Positions 1 through 9,572 are shown, numbered from the stretch's first letter. The stretch: 64,000 nt of DNA from Holophagaceae bacterium (GCA_009783055.1 WRHW01000003.1:25430-89429); one strand, 5' to 3'. Numbers and translations: made by a program. The notes: generated from the letters alone by a model not told the origin.

Positions 1-445
1 TATCTCTTGTACCTTCAAATACTAAGTTACCATTGTTCAACACCTTTACAACACGTGCAGTAACGGTGGTTGTAAAGGTTGCACTCCTGCCAGTATTGCC
101 TGATCCCTTAAATGCACTATTATTAGAACTCGTCTGCAATCTAGACATTAACACTGGGGTTTCCAAGCTGTTATTTCCATTTTTGCTGGTGGTAGTATTT
201 GCCTGCGTCATTGCATTTGTGGCTTCTGATATTTGAATAGTCACAAGGTCGTTCAATCGGCTTGCTCGCAAGTCGGAAAACAGGGAACGATCTACCCACA
301 AACTGCCTTCAGATAGCGGTCCGGTAGGTGCAACTTCTGGAATCCATGGAAGTTCTGATTTCAATAGATTTGGGTTGTGCTTCTGTGGCAATGAACAAGC
401 CATCCCCATACAAAGTAACACAACAATAGGCAATATTTTCCGCAT
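1..445 (-). CDS. flgH: Flagellar L-ring protein FlgH (3' end outside window)
   Basis: Partial gene whose first 148 codons are visible; it runs off the left edge. FlgH is the outer-membrane lipoprotein that builds the L ring around the flagellar rod. The start ATG follows a GGGAG Shine-Dalgarno. The first residues form a lipoprotein signal ending in a Gly-Met-Ala-Cys lipobox (Cys13). The mature part shows the FlgH signatures: an SLW motif, an NDLVTIQISE segment followed by repeated Ala/Thr-Ser residues, a FKGSGNTGR stretch and TARVVKVLNNGNL. It lies 42 nt downstream of prmC on the same strand and may be co-transcribed with it. It shows that the organism is probably flagellated and has an outer membrane. 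No other flagellar genes are visible because the window ends here. Confidence 0.88.
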   Translation of the reverse strand, partial: MRKILPIVVLLCMGMACSLPQKHNPNLLKSELPWIPEVAPTGPLSEGSLWVDRSLFSDLRASRLNDLVTIQISEATNAMTQANTTTSKNGNNSLETPVLMSRLQTSSNNSAFKGSGNTGRSATFTTTVTARVVKVLNNGNLVFEGTRD

Positions 446-487
446 AACTGGTCTCCCTGAACAATTAGCGCAGTTCTTATGCCAAAT

Positions 488-1321
488 TTAATTTGTTGCC
501 ACGATTACCCTGTCATGCCCTGCAATATCCTTTTTTATTTCAACATTTTGCCAACCTATTTGTTTTGCTCTGGATTTTAGTTCCTCACCCTGCTCTGACC
601 CGATTTCTAAAATAATTCCTTTAGCATTTCTTTGGAAACCCTGTATGAGCAGTTTGTTGATCAACTCCATGCCCATATCCCCAGCAAATAGCGCAGTCCG
701 AGGCTCAAAGGCTATCTCTCTCTGCAATTCCCCAGCATGGCCGATAGGTATATAAGGCATGTTAGAAATAACCATTTCGATGGGGTTAGCTACAGGCTCT
801 AGCAAGTTTCCCTGTACCCAACACAGCTTTGCGTCATGGGCTTTTGCATTTTGTTTTGCCACAGCCAGAGCCTCACAACTAATGTCTGTGGCTGTAACAA
901 CCAAACTACTTTCCAGTGCCAGCGAAATACCAAGGATTCCAGCCCCCGTGCCCACGTCTACAACGTGCTTGGCACCTATCAATCTGGCAAGCTCCAATGC
1001 AGACTCAAGCACCATCTCTGTTTCTGGCCTCGGAATCAACGTAGCAGGTGTCACACAAAAACGCCTACCCCGCCAAACAACCCAGCCTAATATGTAAGCC
1101 CAAGGCTCGCCTGCTTTTCGCCTTATTAACCAACCTGCTATTTTGGATTGTATTTCCTCTGAAATGCAATCCTCGCCATGAGCGTACATCCTCGCCTTAC
1201 TCCATCCCAAACCCTCATCAAACCAACGCCATGACTCTGCATTGGCTTCTTGCCCATCCAAAAACGCAGATAAACTCTTTGCTAATGTTAAACGGCCTGC
1301 TTTATAGGTAACTTTCGCCAT
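488..1321 (-). CDS. prmC: Peptide chain release factor N5-glutamine methyltransferase PrmC
   Basis: 277 aa, normal size for PrmC (HemK), which methylates the Gln of the GGQ motif of release factors RF1 and RF2 using S-adenosylmethionine. It has an N-terminal helical substrate-binding domain (about residues 1-85) and a Rossmann methyltransferase domain with motif I VDVGTGAGILG. The catalytic tetrapeptide, normally NPPY, reads NMPY here (codons AAC ATG CCT TAT), an unusual change of the first proline. RF-binding residues RPETE are present (PRPETEMV). The gene follows rpe after 29 nt and precedes flgH. No strong Shine-Dalgarno is seen before the ATG, so coupling to upstream translation is likely. 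Assignment as PrmC rather than another N5/N6 methyltransferase rests on the N-terminal domain and the RPETE motif. Confidence 0.9.
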   Translation of the reverse strand: MAKVTYKAGRLTLAKSLSAFLDGQEANAESWRWFDEGLGWSKARMYAHGEDCISEEIQSKIAGWLIRRKAGEPWAYILGWVVWRGRRFCVTPATLIPRPETEMVLESALELARLIGAKHVVDVGTGAGILGISLALESSLVVTATDISCEALAVAKQNAKAHDAKLCWVQGNLLEPVANPIEMVISNMPYIPIGHAGELQREIAFEPRTALFAGDMGMELINKLLIQGFQRNAKGIILEIGSEQGEELKSRAKQIGWQNVEIKKDIAGHDRVIVATN

Positions 1322-1350
1322 TGTTCACTGCTGGAGGAATTATGAAGCCA

Positions 1351-2028
1351 CTACGATTTGCATACTTTAGTCATCTGAGCCTTAATTTTTTTAACCGCCT
1401 CCGTCGGATTAGGAGCTTTAAAGACAGCATTGCCTGCCACTAAGCAATCTGCGCCAGCTTCAACTAAGGCTTGGGCATTGGCCACGCTCACTCCGCCATC
1501 AATCTGGATAAAGAATGAATGATCGTTTTTCTGCCTAATCTTGTCCAAACAACGTAGCTTGTTGTAAGTGTTTTCAATAAATGATTGACCACCAAAACCG
1601 GGATTTACGCTCATTAGCAACACAAAATCGAGGTCTCCCAAAATATCCGAAAGCGACTCAATTGGTGTTGAAGGATTAAGTGCAACCCCTGCTCTTCCGC
1701 CAACATTCTTTATGGCATAGACAGTCCTGTGCAGATGTGGGTCTGCCTCTTGATGGATAGATACCCAGTCTGCCCCAGCCTTTACAAAATCAACCGCATA
1801 TTTCAAAGGCTCTGAAATCATCAGGTGACAATCCAGAGTTAATTGTGTTTCTCGCTTTAATGCCTCAACAACTGGTATTCCAATGGTGATATTGGGAACA
1901 AAGTGACCATCCATTACATCTACATGGACAACATCAGCCCCAGAAGACTTTAGAAAGGCTAGTTCGTCCGCCAGTCTCAGAAAATCTGCGGAAAGCAGGG
2001 ATGGAGCTAATAATGGATCAATATTCAT
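1351..2028 (-). CDS. rpe: Ribulose-phosphate 3-epimerase
   Basis: 225 aa TIM-barrel enzyme interconverting ribulose 5-phosphate and xylulose 5-phosphate in the pentose phosphate pathway. Family signatures are visible in order: LLSADF at the N-terminus, the metal-binding HVDVMDGHFVPN segment, LDCHLM, the SVNPGFGGQ phosphate loop, and IDGGV with the catalytic Asp near the C-terminus. Length matches the family. A GAGG sequence lies just before the ATG. It is the first of a close minus-strand group with prmC and flgH. The preceding gap to the oxidoreductase gene is 114 nt and holds two inverted repeats, so rpe may have its own promoter. Confidence 0.95.
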   Translation of the reverse strand: MNIDPLLAPSLLSADFLRLADELAFLKSSGADVVHVDVMDGHFVPNITIGIPVVEALKRETQLTLDCHLMISEPLKYAVDFVKAGADWVSIHQEADPHLHRTVYAIKNVGGRAGVALNPSTPIESLSDILGDLDFVLLMSVNPGFGGQSFIENTYNKLRCLDKIRQKNDHSFFIQIDGGVSVANAQALVEAGADCLVAGNAVFKAPNPTEAVKKIKAQMTKVCKS

Positions 2029-2047
2029 AGCCTCAAGTATAACACTT

Positions 2048-2109
2048 CAACCCAATGTGCAATCGCGAGACTGCCACTTTGGGTTGGCCACTGACTAGTG
2101 ACAAGTGGC
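2048..2109. repeat. Two adjacent inverted repeats between oxidoreductase gene and rpe
   Basis: First pair: CAACCCAATGTG (2048-2059) against CACTTTGGGTTG (2075-2086), 11 of 12 bases complementary with a 15-nt spacer. Second pair: GCCACT (2087-2092) against AGTGGC (2104-2109) with an 11-nt spacer. Neither is followed by a clear T-run on either strand, so a terminator role is uncertain. They could stabilise the 3' end of the oxidoreductase mRNA or bind a regulator. Confidence 0.5.
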
Positions 2110-2142
2110 TAGGGCAAATGATGTGCCATGCTTTAATCATTG

Positions 2143-3504
2143 CTACATCTTGATTTCTTTCAGTACTCCACCCTCAAGGCGACTGGCTTCGGCTTGGAAC
2201 CCTGCCAGGTGACTCTCCATAGAATCTTTCAGGTTGGTCGCCAACAAGGACGGATCGCGTTTTGCCACAGCGGTTGCAAATTCCCTAACCATCCGTAAGT
2301 CTCCGCCGCCATGACCAGACAAGTCGCTACCGGGTTGCCTTACATCCCATTCCCGTTTCTGACCAGTCTCAAAATTTGCTATCTGCAAAATGTGTTCATC
2401 GCCCACTATGTCGCCCTTTGTTCCCATCACCCTAGTTCTGCGACCCTCGTAGGATGTCATGGCCTCCATGGAGAATGTTGCTGTTACGCCGTCCTTAAAG
2501 CCAAAGCTCATTACCTGATGGTCTGGCTGGTTGTTATCATTTTTGAAAACACATTTCCCATATGGCCCCTTGCGCAGGGCTTCCAGTAATCCTGCCTCGG
2601 AACGGTCGGGGGTAATAATGGCTCCGGAACCCCATTTTTTCTTATGAACATATACATCGGGGGCATAGTAGGGACACTGTTTGGCCGCTGGGCATCCATC
2701 CATGCAGTATTGAGTGGCTCCCGCCGGTGCCCGTTCTGGGCGGAAAACAGACCTATCCCCTAAACAGCTTACAGATGTATACGGTTTGTCCACATACCAT
2801 CGCAGTAAATCAAGGTCATGGCAACTCTTGGCCAAAATTATAGGTAGGGATGTCTTTGTGTTCCGCCATATTCCCCTTACATAGCTATGCGACATGTGCA
2901 TGTGAGAAATTGGCTCCATGTGCTGGATGCTAACCACATCTCCAATTGAACCATCCTGAATTACTTTCTTAAGCTCAACAAAATATGGAGCATAGCGCAA
3001 CACATGGCAGACACATACTATTGCTTGTTTTCGGTTTGCTAGTTCAAGAATTGACTTGCACTGTTGCCAAGTCATTGCAATTGGTTTTTCGAGCAGTAAG
3101 TCATAGCCAGCTTCGAGAGCCGCCATCGCGGGGCCATAGTGCAAATCATCTGGGGTGCTGATTATACAGACATCGGCAAATTTTGGCTTGCGAAAAACAT
3201 GTTCCCATGTAGTAAAGGTTTGGCTACTGGGAATTTCATATGCTTGAGTTGCCGCTTCACGCCTGTAATCAATCGGCTCTGCAACCCCTACTATTTTCCA
3301 TATGTTTTCCAGTTGTCTGGAAAACCTGGAATATAAACCGCCCCTGGAGCCATGTCCAATAACGACCGCAGTTGTTGGGGAATCAAGTCGAAGTGGCTCG
3401 CGACCACCAGAACCCAGCAGTGGCAAAGAATGTAACTGAGTCGCACCTAGTGCCAGACCACCCATGGCGGCTAAAAAGTCCCTGCGAGAATTATTTTTGT
3501 CCAT
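2143..3504 (-). CDS. Tat-exported Gfo/Idh/MocA-family oxidoreductase
   Basis: 453 aa. The N-terminus has a twin-arginine signal (SRRDFLAAMGG followed by a hydrophobic stretch), so export by the Tat system is predicted. Next comes a Rossmann fold with a GHGSRGG nucleotide-binding loop, an EKPIAMT motif (the family EKP signature with its catalytic Lys), and the C-terminal alpha/beta substrate domain. A cysteine cluster (YCMDGCPAAKQCPYY) lies in the C-terminal half; it is seen in secreted members of this family, but its role is not known to me. The substrate is probably a sugar or sugar derivative, but cannot be named from sequence. A GGGGGA Shine-Dalgarno precedes the ATG. The gene is transcribed divergently from recJ. 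Confidence 0.82.
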   Translation of the reverse strand: MDKNNSRRDFLAAMGGLALGATQLHSLPLLGSGGREPLRLDSPTTAVVIGHGSRGGLYSRFSRQLENIWKIVGVAEPIDYRREAATQAYEIPSSQTFTTWEHVFRKPKFADVCIISTPDDLHYGPAMAALEAGYDLLLEKPIAMTWQQCKSILELANRKQAIVCVCHVLRYAPYFVELKKVIQDGSIGDVVSIQHMEPISHMHMSHSYVRGIWRNTKTSLPIILAKSCHDLDLLRWYVDKPYTSVSCLGDRSVFRPERAPAGATQYCMDGCPAAKQCPYYAPDVYVHKKKWGSGAIITPDRSEAGLLEALRKGPYGKCVFKNDNNQPDHQVMSFGFKDGVTATFSMEAMTSYEGRRTRVMGTKGDIVGDEHILQIANFETGQKREWDVRQPGSDLSGHGGGDLRMVREFATAVAKRDPSLLATNLKDSMESHLAGFQAEASRLEGGVLKEIKM

Positions 3505-3684
3505 GTGTCCCCCAGAACAGAAAAATATATTGTAGCGATATTATTTTTTGTAGTCTATAGTTGCAGAGCCTTTGCAAATGCTTTATTTGTAAATAAATTC
3601 AAGCTATACTTGTTTGGATAAAGGTCTTTGGGATTCCATGCTCGACTTGAAAACAAACATCGATATAAAAACCCGGTCGGGCAG

Positions 3685-5373
3685 ATGAGACCGCAACCCT
3701 GGAGACTGCGACGCGAAATAGTTGGGGCTGAAAATCCCTGGAAGCAGATTCAGGATGCTTGGAACCTTGAGGATGGTATTGCTCGCTTGGCATGGATGCG
3801 GGGGGTTGACGATCCCTCTGAATTGGCTTGGCGTTTAGAGCCAAAATGGGAATTAACGCATGAACCATATTTTTTGGACAACATGGGCAAGGCAGTGTCG
3901 CGCATAAATACTGCTATTTCCAAAAGAGAAAAAATCACCATATATGGCGACTATGACGTAGATGGAGTCACGGCAACTGCATTGCTTTTCCGAGTACTAG
4001 AGCGCATGGGTGCGGATGTTTCATTTTTTATTCCAAACCGCTTCAATGATGGCTATGGAATCCATCTGGAATGCATACGCGAATTAGCCCATACCCACTC
4101 CCCTACTCTTTTAATAAGCGTTGACTGTGGCATACAATCCATAGAGGAAGTTAAAGCAAGTTATGAATTAGGGATGGAATGGATCATTACTGATCATCAT
4201 TCCATCAGCCCAAAACTTCCAGATGCAGTTGCTGTAATCCATCCACACCTAGGAACCCAGGCAAATAAACACTTAGCTGGTGTAGGAGTTGCCTTCAAAC
4301 TCGCTCAAGCCCTGATGGATGCTATTCCAATTCCAAGAGGAAACGATGCAAATTTCCTAGATGGACTTCTCAAATTAGTGGCCATCGGGACTATTGCCGA
4401 CATGGTACCATTGGTTCAGGAAAACGCTCTATTAGTAAAAAGGGGCTTAATAGCACTTTGTGGGACTAATTCACCGGGGCTTTCGCTATTACTTAAAGCA
4501 TCTGGCAGTGAAAACTCTATTAGCGCCACTGCAATTGCGTTTGGTATAGCTCCACGCATCAATGCAGTGGGAAGAATGGGGGGAGCAGAAGACGCTGTAA
4601 GGCTACTATTGACGCGAGACTTCCAAGAAGCCCAACAATTGGTAGAAAGAGTGGAGCAACTTAATCAGGAGCGTCGCCATTGTCAACGCGAATTGACAAA
4701 AATTTTGCCTCCACTAGCTTCTGCAGACGAAGCCTTCGACCTAATAGTTGAACCAACTGCCCATAAAGGTGTAATAGGTATTGTAGCCGGACAGCGAATG
4801 AGAGACCTGGGACAGCCCGCAGGTGTATGTTCTGTTATTGATGGGGTTGCCCATTGCAGTTTGCGCGCACCCGAGCCTTTTGATTTAACCGAACTACTAT
4901 GCCTTGCCAGGCCATTCTTGAAATCTGGTGGAGGCCACAAGGCGGCGGCTGGAATAACCTTTGATATGGCCAATCTTGCCTTCATCAGAGAAATATTTAC
5001 AAAAGCCACAAAAACTCAGGCACTAGAAGGAGTTTCCCCAGCTATCAACATAGATGGGAGTGATTATCACTGGGTTCCAAACAGACAAGCACTGGAGCAA
5101 CTAGAACCATTCGGACAGGCTTGGCCAGAGCCATCAGTTGTTGCTCATGGGCAACTTGAACGGGCACCAGACCTTTTTGGAGCAGGACATTGGAGTTTGA
5201 AGCTAAAAGAACTGCCATTCCAGCTAAAGTGGTTCTTCGCCGAAGAAAAATATCCATTTGGGATTCCTAAGGATGGACAAGTGCTGGATTTGGCCATTTC
5301 CCCCCAAGATAGCATTAATTGGGGGCGAACTTGGCGGGTTGATGCTCTTTTGGATGGTAGTAAAGCACTATGA
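3685..5373 (+). CDS. recJ: Single-stranded-DNA-specific exonuclease RecJ
   Basis: 562 aa from this ATG; an in-frame TTG at 3628 would add 19 residues of unlikely composition, so the ATG is preferred although its ribosome site is weak. RecJ degrades single-stranded DNA 5' to 3' in recombination and mismatch repair. DHH-family motifs are present: GDYDVDGVTAT, SVDCGIQ, the TDHH triad and IHPH, then a DHHA1 domain with SGGGHKAAAG, and a C-terminal OB-fold region. The length matches bacterial RecJ. The stop codon overlaps the next gene start in an ATGA, so recJ is translationally coupled to the LPS-transport genes, an arrangement that may link them in one operon through hpf. Confidence 0.93.
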   Translation: MRPQPWRLRREIVGAENPWKQIQDAWNLEDGIARLAWMRGVDDPSELAWRLEPKWELTHEPYFLDNMGKAVSRINTAISKREKITIYGDYDVDGVTATALLFRVLERMGADVSFFIPNRFNDGYGIHLECIRELAHTHSPTLLISVDCGIQSIEEVKASYELGMEWIITDHHSISPKLPDAVAVIHPHLGTQANKHLAGVGVAFKLAQALMDAIPIPRGNDANFLDGLLKLVAIGTIADMVPLVQENALLVKRGLIALCGTNSPGLSLLLKASGSENSISATAIAFGIAPRINAVGRMGGAEDAVRLLLTRDFQEAQQLVERVEQLNQERRHCQRELTKILPPLASADEAFDLIVEPTAHKGVIGIVAGQRMRDLGQPAGVCSVIDGVAHCSLRAPEPFDLTELLCLARPFLKSGGGHKAAAGITFDMANLAFIREIFTKATKTQALEGVSPAINIDGSDYHWVPNRQALEQLEPFGQAWPEPSVVAHGQLERAPDLFGAGHWSLKLKELPFQLKWFFAEEKYPFGIPKDGQVLDLAISPQDSINWGRTWRVDALLDGSKAL

Positions 5374-7247
5374 GAGCCATCTTGAACACTCGCCACCCAG
5401 CGCACTTTTGGTCTGGATTAGCTGTTTTAGTAGGATGTATTTGTATTACAGCATTGATTGCCACACGTCGCTCGGAAACTGTGGAACCGCTACTTGCCGA
5501 ATCACTATTTCAGGGAACTCGTGGCGAAAAAGGGCAGTGGACAGAAATACTTCCCCGCGGAGTCTACACACTGAATTGTGAATCCTCTGAAGGAAACGAA
5601 AAAACAGTTAAGCTAATGGGAGTTACAGCCAAATATATCGAAAACCCGCCCAGTAATGCTACCTCACAACGCACCCTGACATGGTATATAACCGCCCCGA
5701 CAGCCACACATGAGGCGGAGTACCCCGTAGACATATTGGATGGCCCATTGTTTATTGAAGTTAGAGATGCAAATGGGGTACTGCTTGGTTCCGGAAAATC
5801 TGACCACCATGGCCCTGCCCTTAGGAGAGAAACTGATGTTTGGCTGGGGTTGGCTCCGCTACACTGGGTTCAAATCGACGAAATGGGGCGTGGCGAATAT
5901 TTTCTACCCGAAGGATGGCGTAAAGAAAGTGATGACCGGTTTGTAGTTTCCCAAGGACTTGTGGAGTGGAAAACTTCTGATGTGGGTTTTATACGCAACC
6001 TCACGGCAAAGGGTCTAAACGCAAAAGATATTACCTCTGGTATTTTGGATGATGTCATAGCTACATTGGGCAATGACGGCAACTTTGGGGGAGGACGTAT
6101 CTGGGCCCAACAGGTCGAGGTTGCAGGCCCAATTCTCAATTTTGTAGCTCCGATAAGATTTCAGCACGACAATGGATGGCAGGGTACTGCAATGCGTGGA
6201 ACAGCTATTCGATCTGAAACTCCAAATACTCAAGGTGTTTTGGATTTAGAGTCCTTTGATGCTAACGGTATTTTAGGGGCGGAATTATCAAGCAGAAATA
6301 TTTCGCAAATTGTCGTTCACTCTGCAAAGGCTGACTTTGCAAAGTGGACTGCGTCGGGCATAAGCATGGAAGGGAATGTTTTATGGGACTTAGAGGCAAA
6401 CGAAAAAAATGGAGTTGTAAAAAGGTATTTACTAAAAGCCCCAAAGACCATGTACAGAAACGCACCGGGAAACATTGCTACTGGCTTGATTCGCTCTGAG
6501 GGCAACCCTGTACTCGAATGGGACAATATAACGCTTAGCTCTCCAGAAATGACATATCAAATATCACAACAAACATGGAATCTTAAAAGTCCTGTGTCAG
6601 GAACTGTGCCGGGCGGCACCTTTTCAGCGGGGTCGGGGTCTGGATCAGATTCGGGCTGGATGTTTTCCGGAGATATTCGGGCAGACTACCGTGCATGGGG
6701 TACCCTGAGGGGTAACAGCCTTGTTTGGAGCGAAAATCCTAATCCATCCTACGTTTTTTCGGGAAACCCAGCCGTATTAACGGGGATGGGCAGACGGATT
6801 TCCGGAGAAAAAATCATCCAATCAGAAACACAACTAGAGTTTCCAAATGGCATACAAGGCAGTATTACATTTAAGGGGGATACATTTACCCTTAGGGCAG
6901 ATAGGGCAATTTTCCAAGGCAAAAAAAACTCTAACAATGCAGGGCCTGGCATCTCACTAACTGAAATAACACTTTCCGGAGGAGTAGAATGTTCTGCACC
7001 CAGTTACAGGCTTTCTTCAAAAACAGCGTCTTTGAAGTTTGACAACGATAGGATGGTATTAATCACTGCAACCGGAGGGATAATTTTTGATGGGAGTTTG
7101 GGAAGCGGTGTTGGTGATACACTAGAACTGATATTTGATGACGATAGCAAACCGCCTCAGATAAAATTTTCAGGGAGTGTTCAGGGAAAGATTGATGTAC
7201 CCATTGGCCGAAAAGGAACTAACGATCAAGGTGCCAGAGACAAATAA
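5370..7247 (+). CDS. LptC/LptA (OstA)-like LPS transport protein, long form
   Basis: 625 aa. One membrane anchor lies near residues 14-33, followed by a long periplasmic beta-rich region, as expected for a protein passing lipopolysaccharide from the inner-membrane LptBFG pump towards the outer membrane. The C-terminal third resembles the OstA/LptA fold, with an LSGGVECSAPSYRLSS segment typical of these repeating strands. LptC is about 190 aa in Escherichia coli, so this is a much longer version, perhaps joining LptC and LptA roles. The position directly before lptB supports this. Its start overlaps the recJ stop by 4 nt. Sequence similarity to known LptC is weak, so the call rests on topology, the OstA-like region and context. 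Confidence 0.7.
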   Translation: MRAILNTRHPAHFWSGLAVLVGCICITALIATRRSETVEPLLAESLFQGTRGEKGQWTEILPRGVYTLNCESSEGNEKTVKLMGVTAKYIENPPSNATSQRTLTWYITAPTATHEAEYPVDILDGPLFIEVRDANGVLLGSGKSDHHGPALRRETDVWLGLAPLHWVQIDEMGRGEYFLPEGWRKESDDRFVVSQGLVEWKTSDVGFIRNLTAKGLNAKDITSGILDDVIATLGNDGNFGGGRIWAQQVEVAGPILNFVAPIRFQHDNGWQGTAMRGTAIRSETPNTQGVLDLESFDANGILGAELSSRNISQIVVHSAKADFAKWTASGISMEGNVLWDLEANEKNGVVKRYLLKAPKTMYRNAPGNIATGLIRSEGNPVLEWDNITLSSPEMTYQISQQTWNLKSPVSGTVPGGTFSAGSGSGSDSGWMFSGDIRADYRAWGTLRGNSLVWSENPNPSYVFSGNPAVLTGMGRRISGEKIIQSETQLEFPNGIQGSITFKGDTFTLRADRAIFQGKKNSNNAGPGISLTEITLSGGVECSAPSYRLSSKTASLKFDNDRMVLITATGGIIFDGSLGSGVGDTLELIFDDDSKPPQIKFSGSVQGKIDVPIGRKGTNDQGARDK

Positions 7248-7248
7248 C

Positions 7249-8001
7249 ATGTTGCCTCACCCCAAACCACGGGAAAACTGCGCTCTAATGGCTCAGGGGC
7301 TATTCAAGAAGTATGGCGACAGGAGCGTCGTGCGCGATGTTTCTCTCGAAGTAACCACGGGCGAGGTTGTCGGGCTACTGGGGCCAAATGGGGCTGGAAA
7401 AACCACCACTTTTTATATGGTGGTAGGCATAGAAGCCCCAGACAAAGGAAATATTTTATGGAAAGGCAACGACATCACCCATACCCCCATGCACAGGCGC
7501 GCCAGGCTTGGTATCGGGTATCTGCCACAAGAGTCCAGCGTTTTTAGAGGGCTTACGGTGTGGGAAAACCTGATGGCTCTAGCAGAACTACAGCCCATAT
7601 CCAGGGAAGAGCAAAAAGAGCACTGCGAAAGGCTGATAGAGGACTTTCATTTACAAAACGTAAGAAAAACATTGGGTATGAGCCTAAGTGGCGGAGAACG
7701 TAGGAGATGTGAAATTGCACGTGCTTTAGTGACTTCTCCGAGTATAATGTTATTAGATGAACCCTTTGCTGGTGTTGATCCAAAATCTGTAACCGAAATA
7801 CAATCTTTGATAGCCGAACTAAATTCGAGGAATATTGGGGTATTGATTACCGACCACAATGTCCGCGAAACCTTGCAAATTGCCGACCGAGCATATATCT
7901 TGGCAGATGGGATGATTATGAAACATGGACATCCTACCGAAATTGCTGAAGACCCTGACATCAGGCGGGTTTATCTCGGAGAAAGATTCAGGTTAGACTA
8001 A
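7249..8001 (+). CDS. lptB: Lipopolysaccharide export ATPase LptB
   Basis: 250 aa ABC ATPase that drives LPS extraction from the inner membrane together with LptF and LptG (not in this window). Seen in order: Walker A GPNGAGKTT, Q-loop LPQESSVFRGLTVWEN, signature LSGGERRR, Walker B IMLLDEPFAGVDP and the H-loop TDHN. LPQ.SVFR.LTV.EN and the DH N-V-RETL segment are LptB-specific. The ATG at 7249 gives the usual length and begins just after the upstream stop; longer readings from GTG 7177 would overlap the preceding gene by 71 nt. The stop overlaps the rpoN start (TAATG). Confidence 0.95.
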   Translation: MLPHPKPRENCALMAQGLFKKYGDRSVVRDVSLEVTTGEVVGLLGPNGAGKTTTFYMVVGIEAPDKGNILWKGNDITHTPMHRRARLGIGYLPQESSVFRGLTVWENLMALAELQPISREEQKEHCERLIEDFHLQNVRKTLGMSLSGGERRRCEIARALVTSPSIMLLDEPFAGVDPKSVTEIQSLIAELNSRNIGVLITDHNVRETLQIADRAYILADGMIMKHGHPTEIAEDPDIRRVYLGERFRLD

Positions 8002-9572
8002 TGGCAACCCTTGGCCACAATCTCACAAACAGACTTACCACAAGCCAACAACTGGCTCTGACACCTGCAATGCAGTTGAAGCTCAAGCTATGGCAGATGA
8101 ACCTTCAAGAGCTTGCCCAAACTATCGAAGAAGAGCTAGAGTCTAACCCCCTGCTAGAGGTCCCTGACGATTTATCAGAAACGCCAACCGCCGAGGCGCT
8201 AATGGAAGGGAGAGATTCAGAGGTACTTGATGAGGCTCCCATCCTCGAGGGCATCGAAGTACCCGAAGGAACCGAATCAGTCGACTTAGGGCCACTATAT
8301 GAATCAGCACTCGAAATGAACCCTGGGGAAAACCTCGAAAAGTTTACAAGCGAAGGTGTTGCTCAGGTTCAGGAAACAGACATGGGGGCAGAAAACGCTT
8401 GGGATATAGACTTGCCTCGAACCAGTAACCTGCCTGATGAAGATCGTTTCAGTTGGGAAGACCGACTTACAAGTTCTGTCACCTTACACGAACACTTGCT
8501 TTCTCAGTTATACCAAGCTATTTCCGAAGATGACCCCAGAGGAACTATTTTAGAAGCGTTGATAGACCATATAGACCCAAAAGGGTTTTTCCGTATGGAT
8601 CCGGATAGTTCACTTGAAACAACGCCAGAACAACTCGCCGCTGGGGTTGGTATCGACTTAGCTATGCTCCCGGAATTGCTGGAAATCTTACAGGACTTTG
8701 ACCCATCCGGAGTTGCCTGTTTTACTGTTCAGGAGAGCTTACTTGTTCAATTACAGCACTCAGGGGCAGAACCAGACGACATTGCTGTGCGCATAATCAA
8801 AGACCACAGTGACCTGTTGAGCCAACGGGATAGTGTAAAGTTGCGTAAGGCACTTGAATGCACTGAGGAAGACCTCAACGAAGCAATGAATATTCTAAAG
8901 CACCTCAATCCATCACCTGGTCGCGCCTACGACCCCGAAAGTGAGAGGGTAATCAAACCGGATGTGGTAGTCCTCCGAGACGAAGACGGCAACTGGAAGG
9001 TATGGCTTAATGACGATGGCCTTCCTGCACTCCGAGTCGACAGGAAATATCAGTCCTACCTAAAAGGAAGCCAAGATAAAGAAGAAAAAGATTACATCAG
9101 GGAACGCTACAGATCAGCGCGAGATTTCATTAGGGGAGTTGAAGATCGCAATCGTACCGTCCTCAAGGTTTCTGCCTGTATCGTCAGCCTGCAACAGGAT
9201 TTTTTAGAGCATGGCATCCAAAAACTGCGCCCGATGGTTCTGCGAGATGTCGCAGAAGCAACTGGGTTCCATGAGTCAACAATCTCACGCGTAGTAAAGG
9301 CCAAAACGATTCATACACCACAGGGGCTTTTCGACCTCAATTACTTCTTTAGCGCAAGCCTGGGGAGCGCAGGGGGCGATGATGTATCAGCCACCGTTGT
9401 CAAACATCGCATTAAAACAATCATCCAGGCAGAGGACTCTTCAAAACCGCTCTCAGACGAGGCCATTGCCAAGCTGATCGAAAGGGATGGAATTAAAGTT
9501 GCAAGACGGACAGTTAACAAATATAGGGAAGAATTACGCATTCCGTCTGCTTCACAGCGGCGAAGGCGATAA
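8001..9572 (+). CDS. rpoN: RNA polymerase sigma-54 factor RpoN
   Basis: 523 aa sigma factor that recognises -24/-12 promoters and needs AAA+ activators. Region I is the Gln/Leu-rich N-terminus (LTPAMQLKLKLWQMN). It is followed by an acidic stretch (about residues 55-160), the core-binding region, the helix-turn-helix with STISRVVKAKTI, and the RpoN box ARRTVNKYRE close to the C-terminus. The start codon overlaps the lptB stop. The order lptB-rpoN-hpf is widely conserved in Gram-negative bacteria. It shows that sigma-54 control operates in this organism, which fits with flagellar genes nearby. Confidence 0.96.
   Translation: MATLGHNLTNRLTTSQQLALTPAMQLKLKLWQMNLQELAQTIEEELESNPLLEVPDDLSETPTAEALMEGRDSEVLDEAPILEGIEVPEGTESVDLGPLYESALEMNPGENLEKFTSEGVAQVQETDMGAENAWDIDLPRTSNLPDEDRFSWEDRLTSSVTLHEHLLSQLYQAISEDDPRGTILEALIDHIDPKGFFRMDPDSSLETTPEQLAAGVGIDLAMLPELLEILQDFDPSGVACFTVQESLLVQLQHSGAEPDDIAVRIIKDHSDLLSQRDSVKLRKALECTEEDLNEAMNILKHLNPSPGRAYDPESERVIKPDVVVLRDEDGNWKVWLNDDGLPALRVDRKYQSYLKGSQDKEEKDYIRERYRSARDFIRGVEDRNRTVLKVSACIVSLQQDFLEHGIQKLRPMVLRDVAEATGFHESTISRVVKAKTIHTPQGLFDLNYFFSASLGSAGGDDVSATVVKHRIKTIIQAEDSSKPLSDEAIAKLIERDGIKVARRTVNKYREELRIPSASQRRRR

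Noticed and set aside
1342..1446. Plus-strand short ORF with a perfect GGAGGAATT ribosome site in front of ATG
   Set aside because: About 33 codons, antisense to the 3' end of rpe, with no recognisable product; the ribosome-site match is probably coincidence.
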